In this document: positions 38,165 to 46,564 of the stretch, one piece after another | Layout of the letters: each line of letters starts with the position of its first letter | How positions within the stretch are numbered: the stretch's first letter is position 1 | Assembly (NCBI RefSeq): GCF_036250735.1 | Contig: NZ_CP109430.1 | Span: 10,354,001-10,418,000, forward strand | Direction of reading: 5' to 3' | Length of the DNA stretch: 64,000 bases | Origin: Streptosporangium sp. NBC_01495 | GTDB taxonomy: Bacteria; Actinomycetota; Actinomycetes; Streptosporangiales; Streptosporangiaceae | Notes under the pieces: generated by a model | Database searches by the model: none | The model's input: only the letters and a program-made list of their open reading frames with translations | Told to the model about the DNA's origin: nothing | Made by a program: the position numbers and the translations under genes

Positions 38165-38446
38165 ATGCATGGGTACAGCGGTGACAAGCAGGCTTATCTG
38201 ACCCGGTTGCGGCGCATCGAGGGGCAGATCAGGGGCCTGCAGCGGATGGTCGAAGAGGATTCCTACTGCATCGACGTGCTGACCCAGGTCTCGGCCGCCA
38301 CCCGGGCGCTCCAGGCGGTGGCGCTCGGCCTGCTGGAGGACCACATCGGGCACTGCGTCGCCGACGCCATCAACACCGGGGGGCCGGAGGCGGAGGAGAA
38401 GGTCAAGGAGGCGTCGGCCGCGATCGCCCGTCTCGTCCGTTCGTGA
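38165..38446 (+). CDS. csoR: CsoR family copper-sensing repressor
   Basis: 93 aa four-helix-bundle repressor. The Cu(I) ligands Cys35, His60 and Cys64 are all present (DSYCIDVL; LEDHIGHCV), matching Cys36-His61-Cys65 of M. tuberculosis CsoR. No copper exporter gene is adjacent, so the targets are elsewhere. It follows the glycosyltransferase by 18 nt. Confidence 0.92.
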   Translation: MHGYSGDKQAYLTRLRRIEGQIRGLQRMVEEDSYCIDVLTQVSAATRALQAVALGLLEDHIGHCVADAINTGGPEAEEKVKEASAAIARLVRS

Positions 38447-38475
38447 CTAGTCACATGACTATCTTTTCCGACCAC

Positions 38476-38504
38476 GTCCCGGACCCCGTTGGAGGGTCCG
38501 GGAC
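38476..38504. terminator. Bidirectional hairpin after csoR
   Basis: The 11-bp stem GTCCCGGACCC / GGGTCCGGGAC with a 7-nt loop lies between csoR and the convergent 53-aa gene. Confidence 0.65.
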
Positions 38505-38534
38505 CAGGTCTTGGAAACGGTTCTTCCCGAGGCT

Positions 38535-38696
38535 TCAGCAAACAGCCGAAGCGCTCAATCCGAGCGCGTTGTCGAGCTCCACCAAGGTGAGGGGCCGTTC
38601 GCTGATCGCGACGGCGGACAGCACCTCGGCATAGAGCGCGATCTCGTCCAACGCGACACGGTCGTGGACCCTAGAGTCCAGGTCGTCGTGCCCCAC
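38535..38696 (-). CDS. Small hypothetical helical protein (53 aa)
   Basis: 53 aa from GTG 38696, which has the strong RBS AGGAAGGA seven bases upstream. The sequence is MGHDDLDSRVHDRVALDEIA, then LYAEVLSAVAISERPL, then TLVELDNALGLS. It looks like two or three helices, with ERPLTLVELDNALGL resembling the first HTH helix pair of small regulators. Codon use is coding-like. It is too short for most gene finders. No family is assigned. Confidence 0.6.
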   Translation of the reverse strand: MGHDDLDSRVHDRVALDEIALYAEVLSAVAISERPLTLVELDNALGLSASAVC

Positions 38697-38931
38697 CGCG
38701 TCGTCCTTCCTTCCGCAGCCCACACCCACTTCGAGGTTACGGCGGGCGGTCATCGGTGCCCATGGCCCATCGGGACCATTCCTCGCCCCGCCCGTCACAT
38801 CCTCAAGGAGGATCATTTCCCGTTTAGGAGATCACAATTCAGCTAATTGTCTGATGCGTAGGGGCGTAGAAGGATATAGGGAGAGTAAGGATGAAATAAC
38901 TAAATTTGTGGTTTAAGCATACTGAGGTGTG

Positions 38932-40281
38932 TCAGAAGTGACGGGGGTAAGTCCCCGATACCGGCGGGACGGGGTCGTCGCGTTCGTGCGTCAGCCGGTG
39001 CACGACCGCCGAGGCCGTCGCGAATCCGCGCTCCGGTACGTCGGTTCCGGTGAGGCGGCACCACGCGAGCCCGGTGGCGTAGGCGGCGCCGAGCAGGGCC
39101 GCCGCCGCGGCACGGTTCGGCGGGTGGAGCGCCGAGGGCAGCTCGCCCGAGCGCGGCCAGCACCCCCGCAGCGGGTGCGAGGCGTCGGTGAGCACCACGT
39201 GGAGGATGTGCCGCAGCTCGGGATCCAGCCACGGGTAGAGGCCGTCGGCCGCCCTGGGCGCGACGCCCGACAGGTCGGCGGCGAGCAGCGAGGCGGCCAC
39301 CGCCCGGGGGTCCGCGCCCATCGGGGCGAGGAAGTCCAGCGCCTGGACCAGGTCGTAGAGCGCGTGCTGGAAGTGCTCGCCGGGCGAGGCGTCGGGCAGC
39401 GTCATATGGGACGGGCAGCGCGAAAGCCACGCGTGGCGTACCGCGTCGTCGCCCTGGTGGGCCACGGCGGGATCCTGGCAGGCCCGGCGGAGCAACGGCT
39501 CGACCATGGACAGCAGGGCGTCGGCCCTCGGCCTGAACCTCGGGTCCTCACGCACCGCGGCGGCGGTGTCGGCCATCAACGCGACCAGCCGCAGGCCCGC
39601 CTCCGGGTGCCCGGCCCTGACCCGCTCGCCGTACAGCGCGACCAGGTCGCCCAGCGAGGTGGGCGGCAGCCAGCGGACCCACTCGTCGCCGGGCAGTGGG
39701 CGGGCAAGGAACTCCCCGAACATCGACAGCAGCACCTCGTTGCCGTCGAAGGCGGGGGCGTAGGCGCACCACATGAGCGTGCCCCAGATCGCGGCGACGG
39801 GGCTGGCCACCTCCCCGGCGAAGAGCCCGGCGAACGGCCCGGTGATCGGGAAGTCCTCCCTGCGCCTGCCACGCTGGGCGATCACCAGCTCGCGGACCCT
39901 CTCGGTGATCTTGTATGGCACGTCGGGGCCGACGAACCCCTGGATCGACCCCCGGTCGGTGGCGAAGTCGGCCCCGGTCGGTACCAGGTGCGACATGATC
40001 GTCGAGGTGACGTGGATCACGTGCGCCGCGGCGCGGAAGTCCCGGTCGGCGGGGGGCGCGGTCAGGTACCAGCGGCCGTCGGCGGGATCCTGGCGGTACC
40101 ACCGGGCGTGGGCGCCGAACAGCCAGCGTCCGCCGTCCGGGGTGGCCAGCGTGCGCTGCGCGATGGCCTGGGCGCGCGCGAGCGGCGGTAGCGCCGCCCA
40201 CCGGTGGTCGGCGACCATGGTCCGCACGTCGTTCTCGATGGCGTCGAACCCGTCCCACTGCCACATGCCGGTCATCGGCAT
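38932..40281 (-). CDS. Hypothetical protein of 449 aa
   Basis: 449 aa from ATG 40281 (ATGs at 40275 and 40266 are alternatives). It is soluble, rich in Ala, Arg and Trp, and mostly helical. Notable blocks are GGRWLFGAHARWYRQDPADG, HVIHVTSTIMSHLVPTG, ITGPFAGLFAGEVASPVAAI and GEHFQHALYDLVQALDFLAP. I do not recognise a catalytic motif or domain. The frame stays open beyond the start through a 9-bp repeat, but that part is not gene-like. It has weak surroundings: a small convergent-side gene on one side and the carbonic anhydrase on the other. Confidence 0.75.
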   Translation of the reverse strand: MPMTGMWQWDGFDAIENDVRTMVADHRWAALPPLARAQAIAQRTLATPDGGRWLFGAHARWYRQDPADGRWYLTAPPADRDFRAAAHVIHVTSTIMSHLVPTGADFATDRGSIQGFVGPDVPYKITERVRELVIAQRGRRREDFPITGPFAGLFAGEVASPVAAIWGTLMWCAYAPAFDGNEVLLSMFGEFLARPLPGDEWVRWLPPTSLGDLVALYGERVRAGHPEAGLRLVALMADTAAAVREDPRFRPRADALLSMVEPLLRRACQDPAVAHQGDDAVRHAWLSRCPSHMTLPDASPGEHFQHALYDLVQALDFLAPMGADPRAVAASLLAADLSGVAPRAADGLYPWLDPELRHILHVVLTDASHPLRGCWPRSGELPSALHPPNRAAAAALLGAAYATGLAWCRLTGTDVPERGFATASAVVHRLTHERDDPVPPVSGTYPRHF

Positions 40282-40526
40282 TCCGGGGCAGGACCCCTGG
40301 CCTGCGCCACGGGCGGGATGCCCCTGCCTCCCTTCGGTCAAGGTCGTGCCAGGCCCCGCGATCCCCCGATCGGGCCTTGCACGATCGTAAGGCCCTTCCC
40401 GCCGCCGCGCCGGAGGGGCATGCGCCGGGGCCCGGGGCCGGGACGTTCCGAAGCACCCGGATATCCGGGTGCCTCGGGACGTTTGGATCTTCAGGCGCTC
40501 AGGTGTGTCGGATGTTCGGTCGCCGA

Positions 40527-40571
40527 GGTCGTTCAGGTCGTTCAGGTCGTCCAGGTCGTCCAGGTCGTCCA
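40527..40571. repeat. 9-bp tandem repeat, five units
   Basis: Five units GGTCGTYCA in a row (two with T, three with C at the variable base) lie in the gap between the 449-aa protein gene and the carbonic anhydrase gene. Confidence 0.85.
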
Positions 40572-40606
40572 GGGGGCGCTGGGAGGCGTCCGGTCGTCCG
40601 GGCCGC

Positions 40607-41149
40607 TCAGGCCGGTGGGAGGGGGGTCGCGGCCCGGTGGCGGGCCGCCTTGGCGATGTAGCCGGCCGCTGTACGGGCGAACGAGGCGCGGTCGTCGTCC
40701 GTGAGCTCACGGACGATCTTCCCGGGGACGCCCGCGACGAGCACCCCCGCCGGGATCCGCTTCCCCGGCGCCACCAGGGCGCCCGCCGCGATCAGCGATC
40801 CGGCGCCGATCCTGGCGCCGCCCAGCACGATCGCGCCGATGCCCACGAGCGCGCCGGTCTCCACGTGGGCCCCGTGCACCATGGCCTTGTGCCCGAGGCT
40901 CACCCGGGGCTCCAGCACGGCCGGCTCGCCCGGGTCCGAGTGCAGGCAGCACAGGTCCTGGATGTTGCACTCCTCCCCGACCTCGACGTCCTCGTCGTCG
41001 CCGCGCAGGACCGAGCCGTACCAGACGTTCGCGGCACGGCCCAGCCGTACCCTCCCGACGACCACCGCTCCGGGGGCGATGTAGGCGTCCGGATGGATCC
41101 GCGGGATCGCGTCGCCGTCGAGGGCGGCGATGTAGGGCGTGGGGTTCAT
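40607..41149 (-). CDS. Gamma-carbonic anhydrase family protein
   Basis: 180 aa left-handed beta-helix made of hexapeptide turns (VVVGRVRLGRAANVWYGSVL, ALVGIGAIVLGGARIGAGSL). Three His that bind Zn or Fe in gamma-CAs are present: CLHSDPG and LGHKAMVHGA. The family includes Cam, CaiE/PaaY and YrdA, so CO2 hydration is likely but not certain. ATG 41149 was chosen; an upstream extension is not conserved sequence. It diverges from the DivIVA-like gene. Confidence 0.9.
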   Translation of the reverse strand: MNPTPYIAALDGDAIPRIHPDAYIAPGAVVVGRVRLGRAANVWYGSVLRGDDEDVEVGEECNIQDLCCLHSDPGEPAVLEPRVSLGHKAMVHGAHVETGALVGIGAIVLGGARIGAGSLIAAGALVAPGKRIPAGVLVAGVPGKIVRELTDDDRASFARTAAGYIAKAARHRAATPLPPA

Positions 41150-41289
41150 GAGGACGATGTTACGAGGGGGCGATCTGTCTGGTATTTCCGCAAGCAGGTG
41201 GGGCGTTCCGGTTGCGGACTTGGGCAGTAAGCAGGAAAGTCGTCTCCTGACGTCTCCTTTCCCGCCACACAACCTCCACGGGCAGTGCC

Positions 41290-42624
41290 ATGACAAACCA
41301 GCACGAGAGCTTTCCCGACCTGATGCATGAGGACTCGTTCGAGGTCGTCATGCGCGGCTACAGCCGTCGTCAGGTTCACGACTACATGGACCGCCACCGC
41401 CACCAGATCCGCGACCTGGAGGAGCGGCTCGGGCGCGCGATCGACCAGGCCGAGCAGGGCCGGATCGAGCTCGCCGAGGCCCGCAGAAGGCTTTCCGACG
41501 CCCCGCAGGATTATGACGAGCTCGGCCAGCGGCTCAGCCAGATCCTGAAACTGGGCGAGGAGGAGGCCACCTCCAAGAAGCAGGTCGCCGAAGCCGAGGC
41601 GATCAAGCTCCGCGACGACGCGGCGATGGAGGCCGAACGACTGATCACCTCCGCGCGGGATCGGGCCGAGGGCATACTGAACGCCGCGCAGCAGGAGGCC
41701 GAGCGCCGGGTGGCCGAGGCCACCGCGGCCGCCGAGCAGATGCTCTCCCAGGCCGGCAACGACGCCGAGGAGACGCTCAACGCGGCCCGTGCCGAGTCCG
41801 AGGAGACGCTGCGCAGCGCCCGCACCGAGGCCGACCGGATGGTCACCTCGGCGAGGAACGAGGCCGAGCGGACGGTGCAGGAGGCCCGTGCCGAGGCCGA
41901 CTCCACGCTGAGCGCCGCCCGCGCCGAGGCGGAGGCGACCGTCCTGGCCGCCAACACCGACGCGCACTCCACCCTGTCGACGGCCCAGCAGCGCGCCGCC
42001 GCCCTGGACGAGACCACCGGCCGCCGGGTCGTCTACCTCACCGATACCCACCACGAGGTCATGCGTCGCCTGCACGAGATGGGCGCCGTTCTGGGCGACC
42101 TGCTGCATCGCGAGGGTGCGGCCGGGCCACTGATCGACGAGGGCTCCGTGCTGCCCCCGGCCCGCGTGCAGCCCGCGCTGGCCGCCCCCGTCGCCGTTCC
42201 CGATCCCGTCCCCTCCGACTCCGGTCCCGCCTCCGCGGAGGCTCCCGACGACGTCCAGGGCGCACCCGGCGCGGCGGACGCCGTCGCCCCCGACGGTGCC
42301 GAGGCACCGTCGGGACAGAGCGGGCACGTTCGGCACGCCGAAGCCGAGGACGAGCCCGAGGGCGTGCGGGACACCGGGTTCGACGACTCGCCCGACCTGG
42401 AGTCCGTACGGGTGATCGTGGACGACGACGCCCCCGCCAGGGGCGCGGCCGAGCGGCGTGGCCGGGACGACGACCGTTCCGATGAGATGCATGTCGAGGT
42501 GTACGACGACGCCGACGACGCCGACGACACTGCCGCCGACCTCGCCACCGACACCGACCTCGGCCAGGCCGCGGGGAAGGCCGATGAGGACGAGGAGAAG
42601 TACGCCGCCCCCAGGCGGAAGTAG
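41290..42624 (+). CDS. DivIVA-domain protein with a hendecad coiled coil
   Basis: 444 aa. Residues ~14-60 (FEVVMRGYSRRQVHDYMDRH) are the DivIVA membrane-curvature domain. Residues 113-233 are eleven back-to-back 11-residue repeats (MEAERLITSAR, DRAEGILNAAQ ... TDAHSTLSTAQ) with pattern x-E-A-E-x-x-[LV]-x-x-A-R, which form a right-handed coiled coil. The ~180-residue tail is acidic and disordered, ending in Lys/Arg. Such proteins (Scy/FilP/DivIVA relatives) organise polar growth or the cytoskeleton in actinomycetes. The start is ATG 41290; the RBS is weak. Confidence 0.85.
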   Translation: MTNQHESFPDLMHEDSFEVVMRGYSRRQVHDYMDRHRHQIRDLEERLGRAIDQAEQGRIELAEARRRLSDAPQDYDELGQRLSQILKLGEEEATSKKQVAEAEAIKLRDDAAMEAERLITSARDRAEGILNAAQQEAERRVAEATAAAEQMLSQAGNDAEETLNAARAESEETLRSARTEADRMVTSARNEAERTVQEARAEADSTLSAARAEAEATVLAANTDAHSTLSTAQQRAAALDETTGRRVVYLTDTHHEVMRRLHEMGAVLGDLLHREGAAGPLIDEGSVLPPARVQPALAAPVAVPDPVPSDSGPASAEAPDDVQGAPGAADAVAPDGAEAPSGQSGHVRHAEAEDEPEGVRDTGFDDSPDLESVRVIVDDDAPARGAAERRGRDDDRSDEMHVEVYDDADDADDTAADLATDTDLGQAAGKADEDEEKYAAPRRK

Positions 42625-42636
42625 GAGACCCCGCCC

Positions 42637-42800
42637 CCGGAGACCGTGAGGCGGGCTCGCGCGGCCGTGGAGACGTCGCGCGGTCCCCTCCTCCGGAGAG
42701 CGTGCAGCGGGCTCGCGCGGCTGTGGAGACGCCGTGCGGAATCCCTTCTCCGGGGGCCGTGAGCGGATTCGCGCGGCCGTGGAGACGTCGCGCGTCACGG
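42637..42800. repeat. Three imperfect 56-57-bp tandem repeats
   Basis: Copies start at about 42637, 42693 and 42750. They share the blocks CCGGAGACCGTGAGGCGGGC, TCGCGCGGCCGTGGAGACG and TCGCGCGGTCCC with 10-20% differences. They lie directly behind the hendecad coiled-coil gene and may include its terminator. Confidence 0.8.
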
Positions 42801-42912
42801 TGGCCGGAGATCAAGCGGAAGCCCCCGCCCCCGATAGGGTCGGGGACTTCCGCGATTGGGGGCCCGGCGCCGGGACCGCATCGGATCCGCTCACCCCGGC
42901 ACCGGGCGGTCT

Positions 42913-43143
42913 TCAGGTGTCCGTCCCCGGCGTCGTGCCGCCGGAACGTTCCTGCTGGTCGAGTAGCTGCTCACGCAGCCCTTCCGGATCGTCCGCGTCG
43001 ATGGTCATCGCGCAGCCGACGTCACGCTGGGCGGAGGTCAGCGGGTGGTGGCGGGTCGCCCACCACCTGCCCGCGTCGCTCCGCCAGATCGTCCAGTCGG
43101 GGAACTCCCGGGCGATTTCAGCGAGATGTCGGTCGAAAGACAT
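42913..43143 (-). CDS. Small hypothetical protein (76 aa)
   Basis: 76 aa from ATG 43143 with GGAAGG upstream. MSFDRHLAEIAREFPDWTIW, then RSDAGRWWATRHHPLTSAQR, looks like a compact alpha/beta protein, and the tail is Gly/Thr-rich. Small proteins with this W-x-I-W-R-S start are common next to GntR-family genes in actinomycetes, as far as I recall; their role is unknown. A TTGACC -35-like box and a dyad lie ~95 nt upstream. Confidence 0.75.
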   Translation of the reverse strand: MSFDRHLAEIAREFPDWTIWRSDAGRWWATRHHPLTSAQRDVGCAMTIDADDPEGLREQLLDQQERSGGTTPGTDT

Positions 43144-43238
43144 CTGTGCACCTTCCCCGCGCCCAGGCCCGTCTTTGCGACGTTCCACCTCTGACGGTGA
43201 GGCACTTCTCTAGAGAAATCAATGATCGCGGGGGACAG

Positions 43239-43256
43239 GTCAACCTATCGGTTGAC
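43239..43256. promoter_or_regulatory. Dyad overlapping a -35-like box
   Basis: GTCAACC-TATC-GGTTGAC. The minus-strand TTGACC half is a possible -35 for the 76-aa gene. A second perfect palindrome, TTCTCTAGAGAA, is at 43206-43217. Both lie between the GntR gene and the small gene, so GntR is the obvious candidate binder. Confidence 0.5.
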
Positions 43257-43269
43257 GGATGGTCTTGAT

Positions 43270-44022
43270 CTATGAGTCGAAGTCGTACTGAAGTACGTAA
43301 GAGGCGGCATCGAGGATCATCTCGTTGACCTCGACGGCGACGCCGTCGGCGGTGCGGGCGACCCGGGCGATCACGATGACCGGGGTGCCCGCGGGCAGGT
43401 CGAGCTGGACGGTCTCGTGGGGGTGGGGCATGCGGGCCCGGATCTCCTCGGTGAAGTGCGCCGGGGCGTGGCCGAGCTCGCCGAGGCGCGCGTAGACGCC
43501 TCCTGGACCCGTGTCCTCTCTCGTGATCGCGGTTCCGTCCACCAGGGCGGCGGGGAAGTGGGAGACCGACAGTTGCACCGGCCGCTCGTCCACCGAGTAG
43601 CGCCGCCTGCGGACCCATACCTCGGGGCTGCCCAGCACCCGGGCCACGGCGTCCTCGGCGGTCTCCCGGTCGATGTCCACCTCGTCCACGGTGTAGGGGC
43701 GACCCCTGGTGTCGGAGTCCCAGATGGCCTCGCCGCGTCCCCACTGGTCGCGGGAGAGCCGCCGGGAGCCGTGCCGCCTGATGGGGCGGAACTGCCTGAC
43801 GTACACCCCCGAGCCGCGTTTGGGGACGGCCAGTCCTTCGTTGATTAGTACGGACAGTGCCTGCCTGGCGGTGGCACGGGCTATGCCGTGCCTCGCCATC
43901 AGGGCGTTCTCGCCCGGAAGCCGATCCCCGTCTCGGAGATCGCCGGACAGGATCGCTTCGCGAAGCCCGTCGGCGATGCGCCGATAGATCGGGGGCTCGG
44001 GAGGTACCGGGGACTGCTGCAC
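43270..44022 (-). CDS. GntR family regulator, HutC/UTRA type
   Basis: 250 aa. The winged HTH IADGLREAILSGDLRDGDRL and ARATARQALSVLINEGLAVP is followed by a UTRA effector domain (VRRRRYSVDERPVQLSVSHF; GVAVEVNEMILDAASYVLQY). The start is GTG 44022. Many actinomycetes carry dozens of such regulators; the ligand is unknown. It reads towards the 76-aa gene and a dyad that may be its operator. Confidence 0.93.
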   Translation of the reverse strand: MQQSPVPPEPPIYRRIADGLREAILSGDLRDGDRLPGENALMARHGIARATARQALSVLINEGLAVPKRGSGVYVRQFRPIRRHGSRRLSRDQWGRGEAIWDSDTRGRPYTVDEVDIDRETAEDAVARVLGSPEVWVRRRRYSVDERPVQLSVSHFPAALVDGTAITREDTGPGGVYARLGELGHAPAHFTEEIRARMPHPHETVQLDLPAGTPVIVIARVARTADGVAVEVNEMILDAASYVLQYDFDS

Positions 44023-44172
44023 GTTCGATCACCCTCTGTCACCAACCGGGTTTGGCGTCTCCAGAGAACTTGCCCCGCCTTGTCCACGATCGCACAGATA
44101 CGGAGGTTGGTATCGTGCTTCTTTTGGGAGGATCGTGCCCGTGTGGCGATCTTAAAGAGTTTTCCCGGTCCG

Positions 44173-44715
44173 TTACCGTGGAACGGTCCCGACCGGTATT
44201 CGGGCGGCCCACCACCGGCGCGTGACGAGGGCGGCCGACACGGCCCCCGCCGCGTTGACGATCACGTCGTCGACGGAGCTGATCCGTCCCAGACGCAGGG
44301 CGTACTGGAGGACCTCCACGGTGAGCGACGCCCCGGCCGCCACGGCCGCGATCCGGGTGAGTGAGGCGAACCGCGCCGAACGGACGGGGAGCATGGCCCC
44401 GAGCGCGGCGAAGACCAGGAGATTCCCTCCGACCTGCACGAACGCCGCCTGTCCCGGCCCGTGAAGGGTCGCCCACAGGTCCGCGAAAGGGATGAGGCTG
44501 ACGTCTGAGAGCCCCGCTCCGGGGGTGAGGATCATCCAGATCCAGGGCACGGTCCCGGCCACCGCGACCACGTCGGCCAGGGCGGTGCGCACGGGGAAAG
44601 GGTGACCGGCGCGGGTGCGGCGGAGGGCCAGCAGATGGACGGCCAAAACGACCGCGGGGATCGCCGCCAAGGCCGCCAGAATGACATTCCCCCACTGCTG
44701 CCACGCCTGGTGCAT
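44173..44715 (-). CDS. VanZ family membrane protein
   Basis: 180 aa with four or five membrane helices (VILAALAAIPAVVLAVHLLA, VVAVAGTVPWIWMIL, VGGNLLVFAALGAMLPV, IAAVAAGASLTVEVLQYAL). NLLVFAALGAMLP and EVLQYALRLGRISSVDDVIV are the VanZ-like signature with its conserved polar Asn/Glu/Asp. VanZ gives low-level teicoplanin resistance in vanA clusters, but most homologues such as this have no known role. It stands alone, upstream of no resistance genes. Confidence 0.85.
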   Translation of the reverse strand: MHQAWQQWGNVILAALAAIPAVVLAVHLLALRRTRAGHPFPVRTALADVVAVAGTVPWIWMILTPGAGLSDVSLIPFADLWATLHGPGQAAFVQVGGNLLVFAALGAMLPVRSARFASLTRIAAVAAGASLTVEVLQYALRLGRISSVDDVIVNAAGAVSAALVTRRWWAARIPVGTVPR

Positions 44716-44955
44716 GAGGCAATGATGTGGTGCGCGGAGCCCCGCCGGGCGGCCTTCGAGGTTACGAGAAGGTGACCTCCAGGCAAGGGTCGTTCTTCAC
44801 TCCCGTGAGCGGTGGAGGGGCACCCGGACGCGGAGGAGGAGCACCCCGGGGGATCCGCCCCGGCCGGAGCCCTGCGGCCGGAGCTCCCCGGACAGAGCTC
44901 TGCGGCCGGAGCCCCGCCGCGGGTGCGGAGGGCGGGAACCTGGGAGTGAGGCGCC

Positions 44956-45690
44956 TCAGGGCAGGGAGGCCGGGGCGAGGTTGCGCCCGAGGAAGTGCAC
45001 GGCCCGGTCCCAGGCGGCCCGCGCGGCCTCCGGATCGTGGAACTGCGGGGCCTCGTGGTTGTGGAAGGCGTGCCCGGCCGCCTCGGCGACGTACACCTCG
45101 ACGTTCGAGCGCCCGGCCGCGGCCTTCTCCACCACGGAGACCCGCTCCCGCGGGATGTAGGGGTCGGATCCGCCGAACACGAGCAGCAGCGGGCAGGTGA
45201 TCTTCTCCATCATGCCCGCGGCGTCGGGTACGGCGGATCCGTAGAACGACAGGACCGCGCCCACCTCGACCGTGGCCGCGAGGAGGTAGCCGATCGAGCC
45301 TCCCAGGCAGAATCCGACCACCCCGGCCCCGCCCTCCGCCTCGGGCAGCTCACGCAGGTGCGCCAGGGCCACGGCCGAGTCGGACACCCCGTGGGGGACG
45401 TCGAACCTGGAGCCCATCTCGATCGACAGGGCCGTCCCGGCCTCGTCGTGGGCGGACACCCAGTTGGGCCGCAGCCGCCAGAACAGGTCGGGGGCGCCGA
45501 CGACGTACCCGAGCGCGGCCAGGTCCTCGGCGACCCGCCTGATGTACGGTCCGACCCCGTAGATCTCCTGGATCAGCAGGACGACCGGGCCCCGGCCGCT
45601 CGGGGGCAGCCACAGATGCAGGTCGAACGAGCCGTCGGCGACGGTGACCGTCTCGGTGCGGGTTTCCACGAGAACCTCCTGCTGACTCAT
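44956..45690 (-). CDS. Dienelactone hydrolase family protein
   Basis: 244 aa alpha/beta hydrolase. The nucleophile elbow GFCLGG carries Cys instead of Ser, Asp is in GGSDPYIPRERV and His in AAGHAFHN, the dienelactone hydrolase triad. LLIQEIYGVGPYIRRVAEDL is the usual N-terminal block. ATG 45690. Real substrates may be lactones or other esters; no chlorocatechol genes are nearby. Confidence 0.9.
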   Translation of the reverse strand: MSQQEVLVETRTETVTVADGSFDLHLWLPPSGRGPVVLLIQEIYGVGPYIRRVAEDLAALGYVVGAPDLFWRLRPNWVSAHDEAGTALSIEMGSRFDVPHGVSDSAVALAHLRELPEAEGGAGVVGFCLGGSIGYLLAATVEVGAVLSFYGSAVPDAAGMMEKITCPLLLVFGGSDPYIPRERVSVVEKAAAGRSNVEVYVAEAAGHAFHNHEAPQFHDPEAARAAWDRAVHFLGRNLAPASLP

Positions 45691-46163
45691 CCTGCTGACG
45701 TGTGCTGCCGGCTCATGGCGACGAACGGCCAGTGAACCGCATACCCGTCGAACGCGGACAGATGTACGAGCTTGCCATCTCGGAGGAGTCCAGAGTGATC
45801 AACGCCCGGAGGTCTGCTGGCCAGGGGTGGACGCTGATGTGGGACGAACAGGTGCCCCAAGGACCCCAGGGTGGCCAACGCAGGGGGGTTCGTCGACTGC
45901 GACCCAGGCTTGGAACGCGTCGATGATCCATCGGCGGTGCGGCCACGCTCTCGCCCACATCACCTACTCGTGGCGAGAGAGGCCGTCGGGTCGGTTCAAG
46001 AGAAACGCCTTTGTAGCGGGGATCAGAGAGGAGGTGCAGGCCCGCCGAGCGCCGCTCAGGCGGGTCTGCACCGGTCCCGCGCATTCCTCGCCTCAGGTAA
46101 GGCGCGCGGGGGTGAAACAGCTCGGCGACCCAGGAGTGGGGTCCGTAGGCCGCCGCGCTGGCA
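45691..46163. other. Non-coding stretch at the edge of the accessory region
   Basis: No convincing gene. A near-perfect hairpin lies at 46033-46072: GGTGCAGGCCCGCC pairs with GGCGGGTCTGCACC with one mismatch and a 12-nt loop. It is placed to end transcription from the small minus-strand gene next to it. Composition is less GC-biased than in the core genes to the left. Confidence 0.5.
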
Positions 46164-46475
46164 TTATTGGGTTGGGAGCACCGGGGGGCCCGCGATGATG
46201 GGCGGGCGGAGACGATCAGCGATCCGGCGGGCTGCCATCACTGGATCGTTGGCCGGGCCACGCGCGGCGCGTTCACCAGAGCAGGAAGACCAGAAGAACG
46301 TCGTCGCCTTCGGGTCGATCCACACGGTGAGGGCGAAAACGTGCAACTGCGGCTGCCCGTCTTCGTAAGTGATCGAGGGGTAGATGCCGCGCTCGTAGAG
46401 CTTGGTCTGGAGGCGATGGACGGCGGTGGCTGTCGGCGTGCCCTGGTGAGGGATCGCAAGGGCCAGGGATGTCAC
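46164..46475 (-). CDS. Hypothetical protein (103 aa)
   Basis: 103 aa from GTG 46475 with AGGAG upstream. The sequence contains VHRLQTKLYERGIYPSITYE, DGQPQLHVFALTVWID and a basic tail. It looks like a small alpha/beta domain with no catalytic motif that I recognise. It lies 89 nt downstream of another unknown gene that starts beside operator A, so both are probably controlled with the XRE regulon. It belongs to the accessory region. Confidence 0.7.
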   Translation of the reverse strand: MTSLALAIPHQGTPTATAVHRLQTKLYERGIYPSITYEDGQPQLHVFALTVWIDPKATTFFWSSCSGERAARGPANDPVMAARRIADRLRPPIIAGPPVLPTQ

Positions 46476-46564
46476 GGTCGTCAGCTCCTTTGCTCAGGTG
46501 AGGGTGTGTGGCCCCGGGTCGCTGTCGGCGAGGGGCGTCCCGGGGCCACTTGGAATGGCAGGTC

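Noticed and set aside
38932..40710. 592-aa version of the unknown protein
   Set aside because: The extra N-terminus runs through a 9-bp DNA repeat (Asp/Leu/Asn runs) and Pro/Arg-rich sequence. ATG 40281 is more plausible.
45702..45926. 74-aa plus-strand frame
   Set aside because: No RBS, an Arg-rich end and no similarity; probably chance.
45691..46163. Remnant of a transposase or integrase at the left border of the accessory block
   Set aside because: No conserved catalytic block, terminal repeats or target duplication could be seen. The right border near 55.6 kb also lacks an att-like repeat or tRNA.
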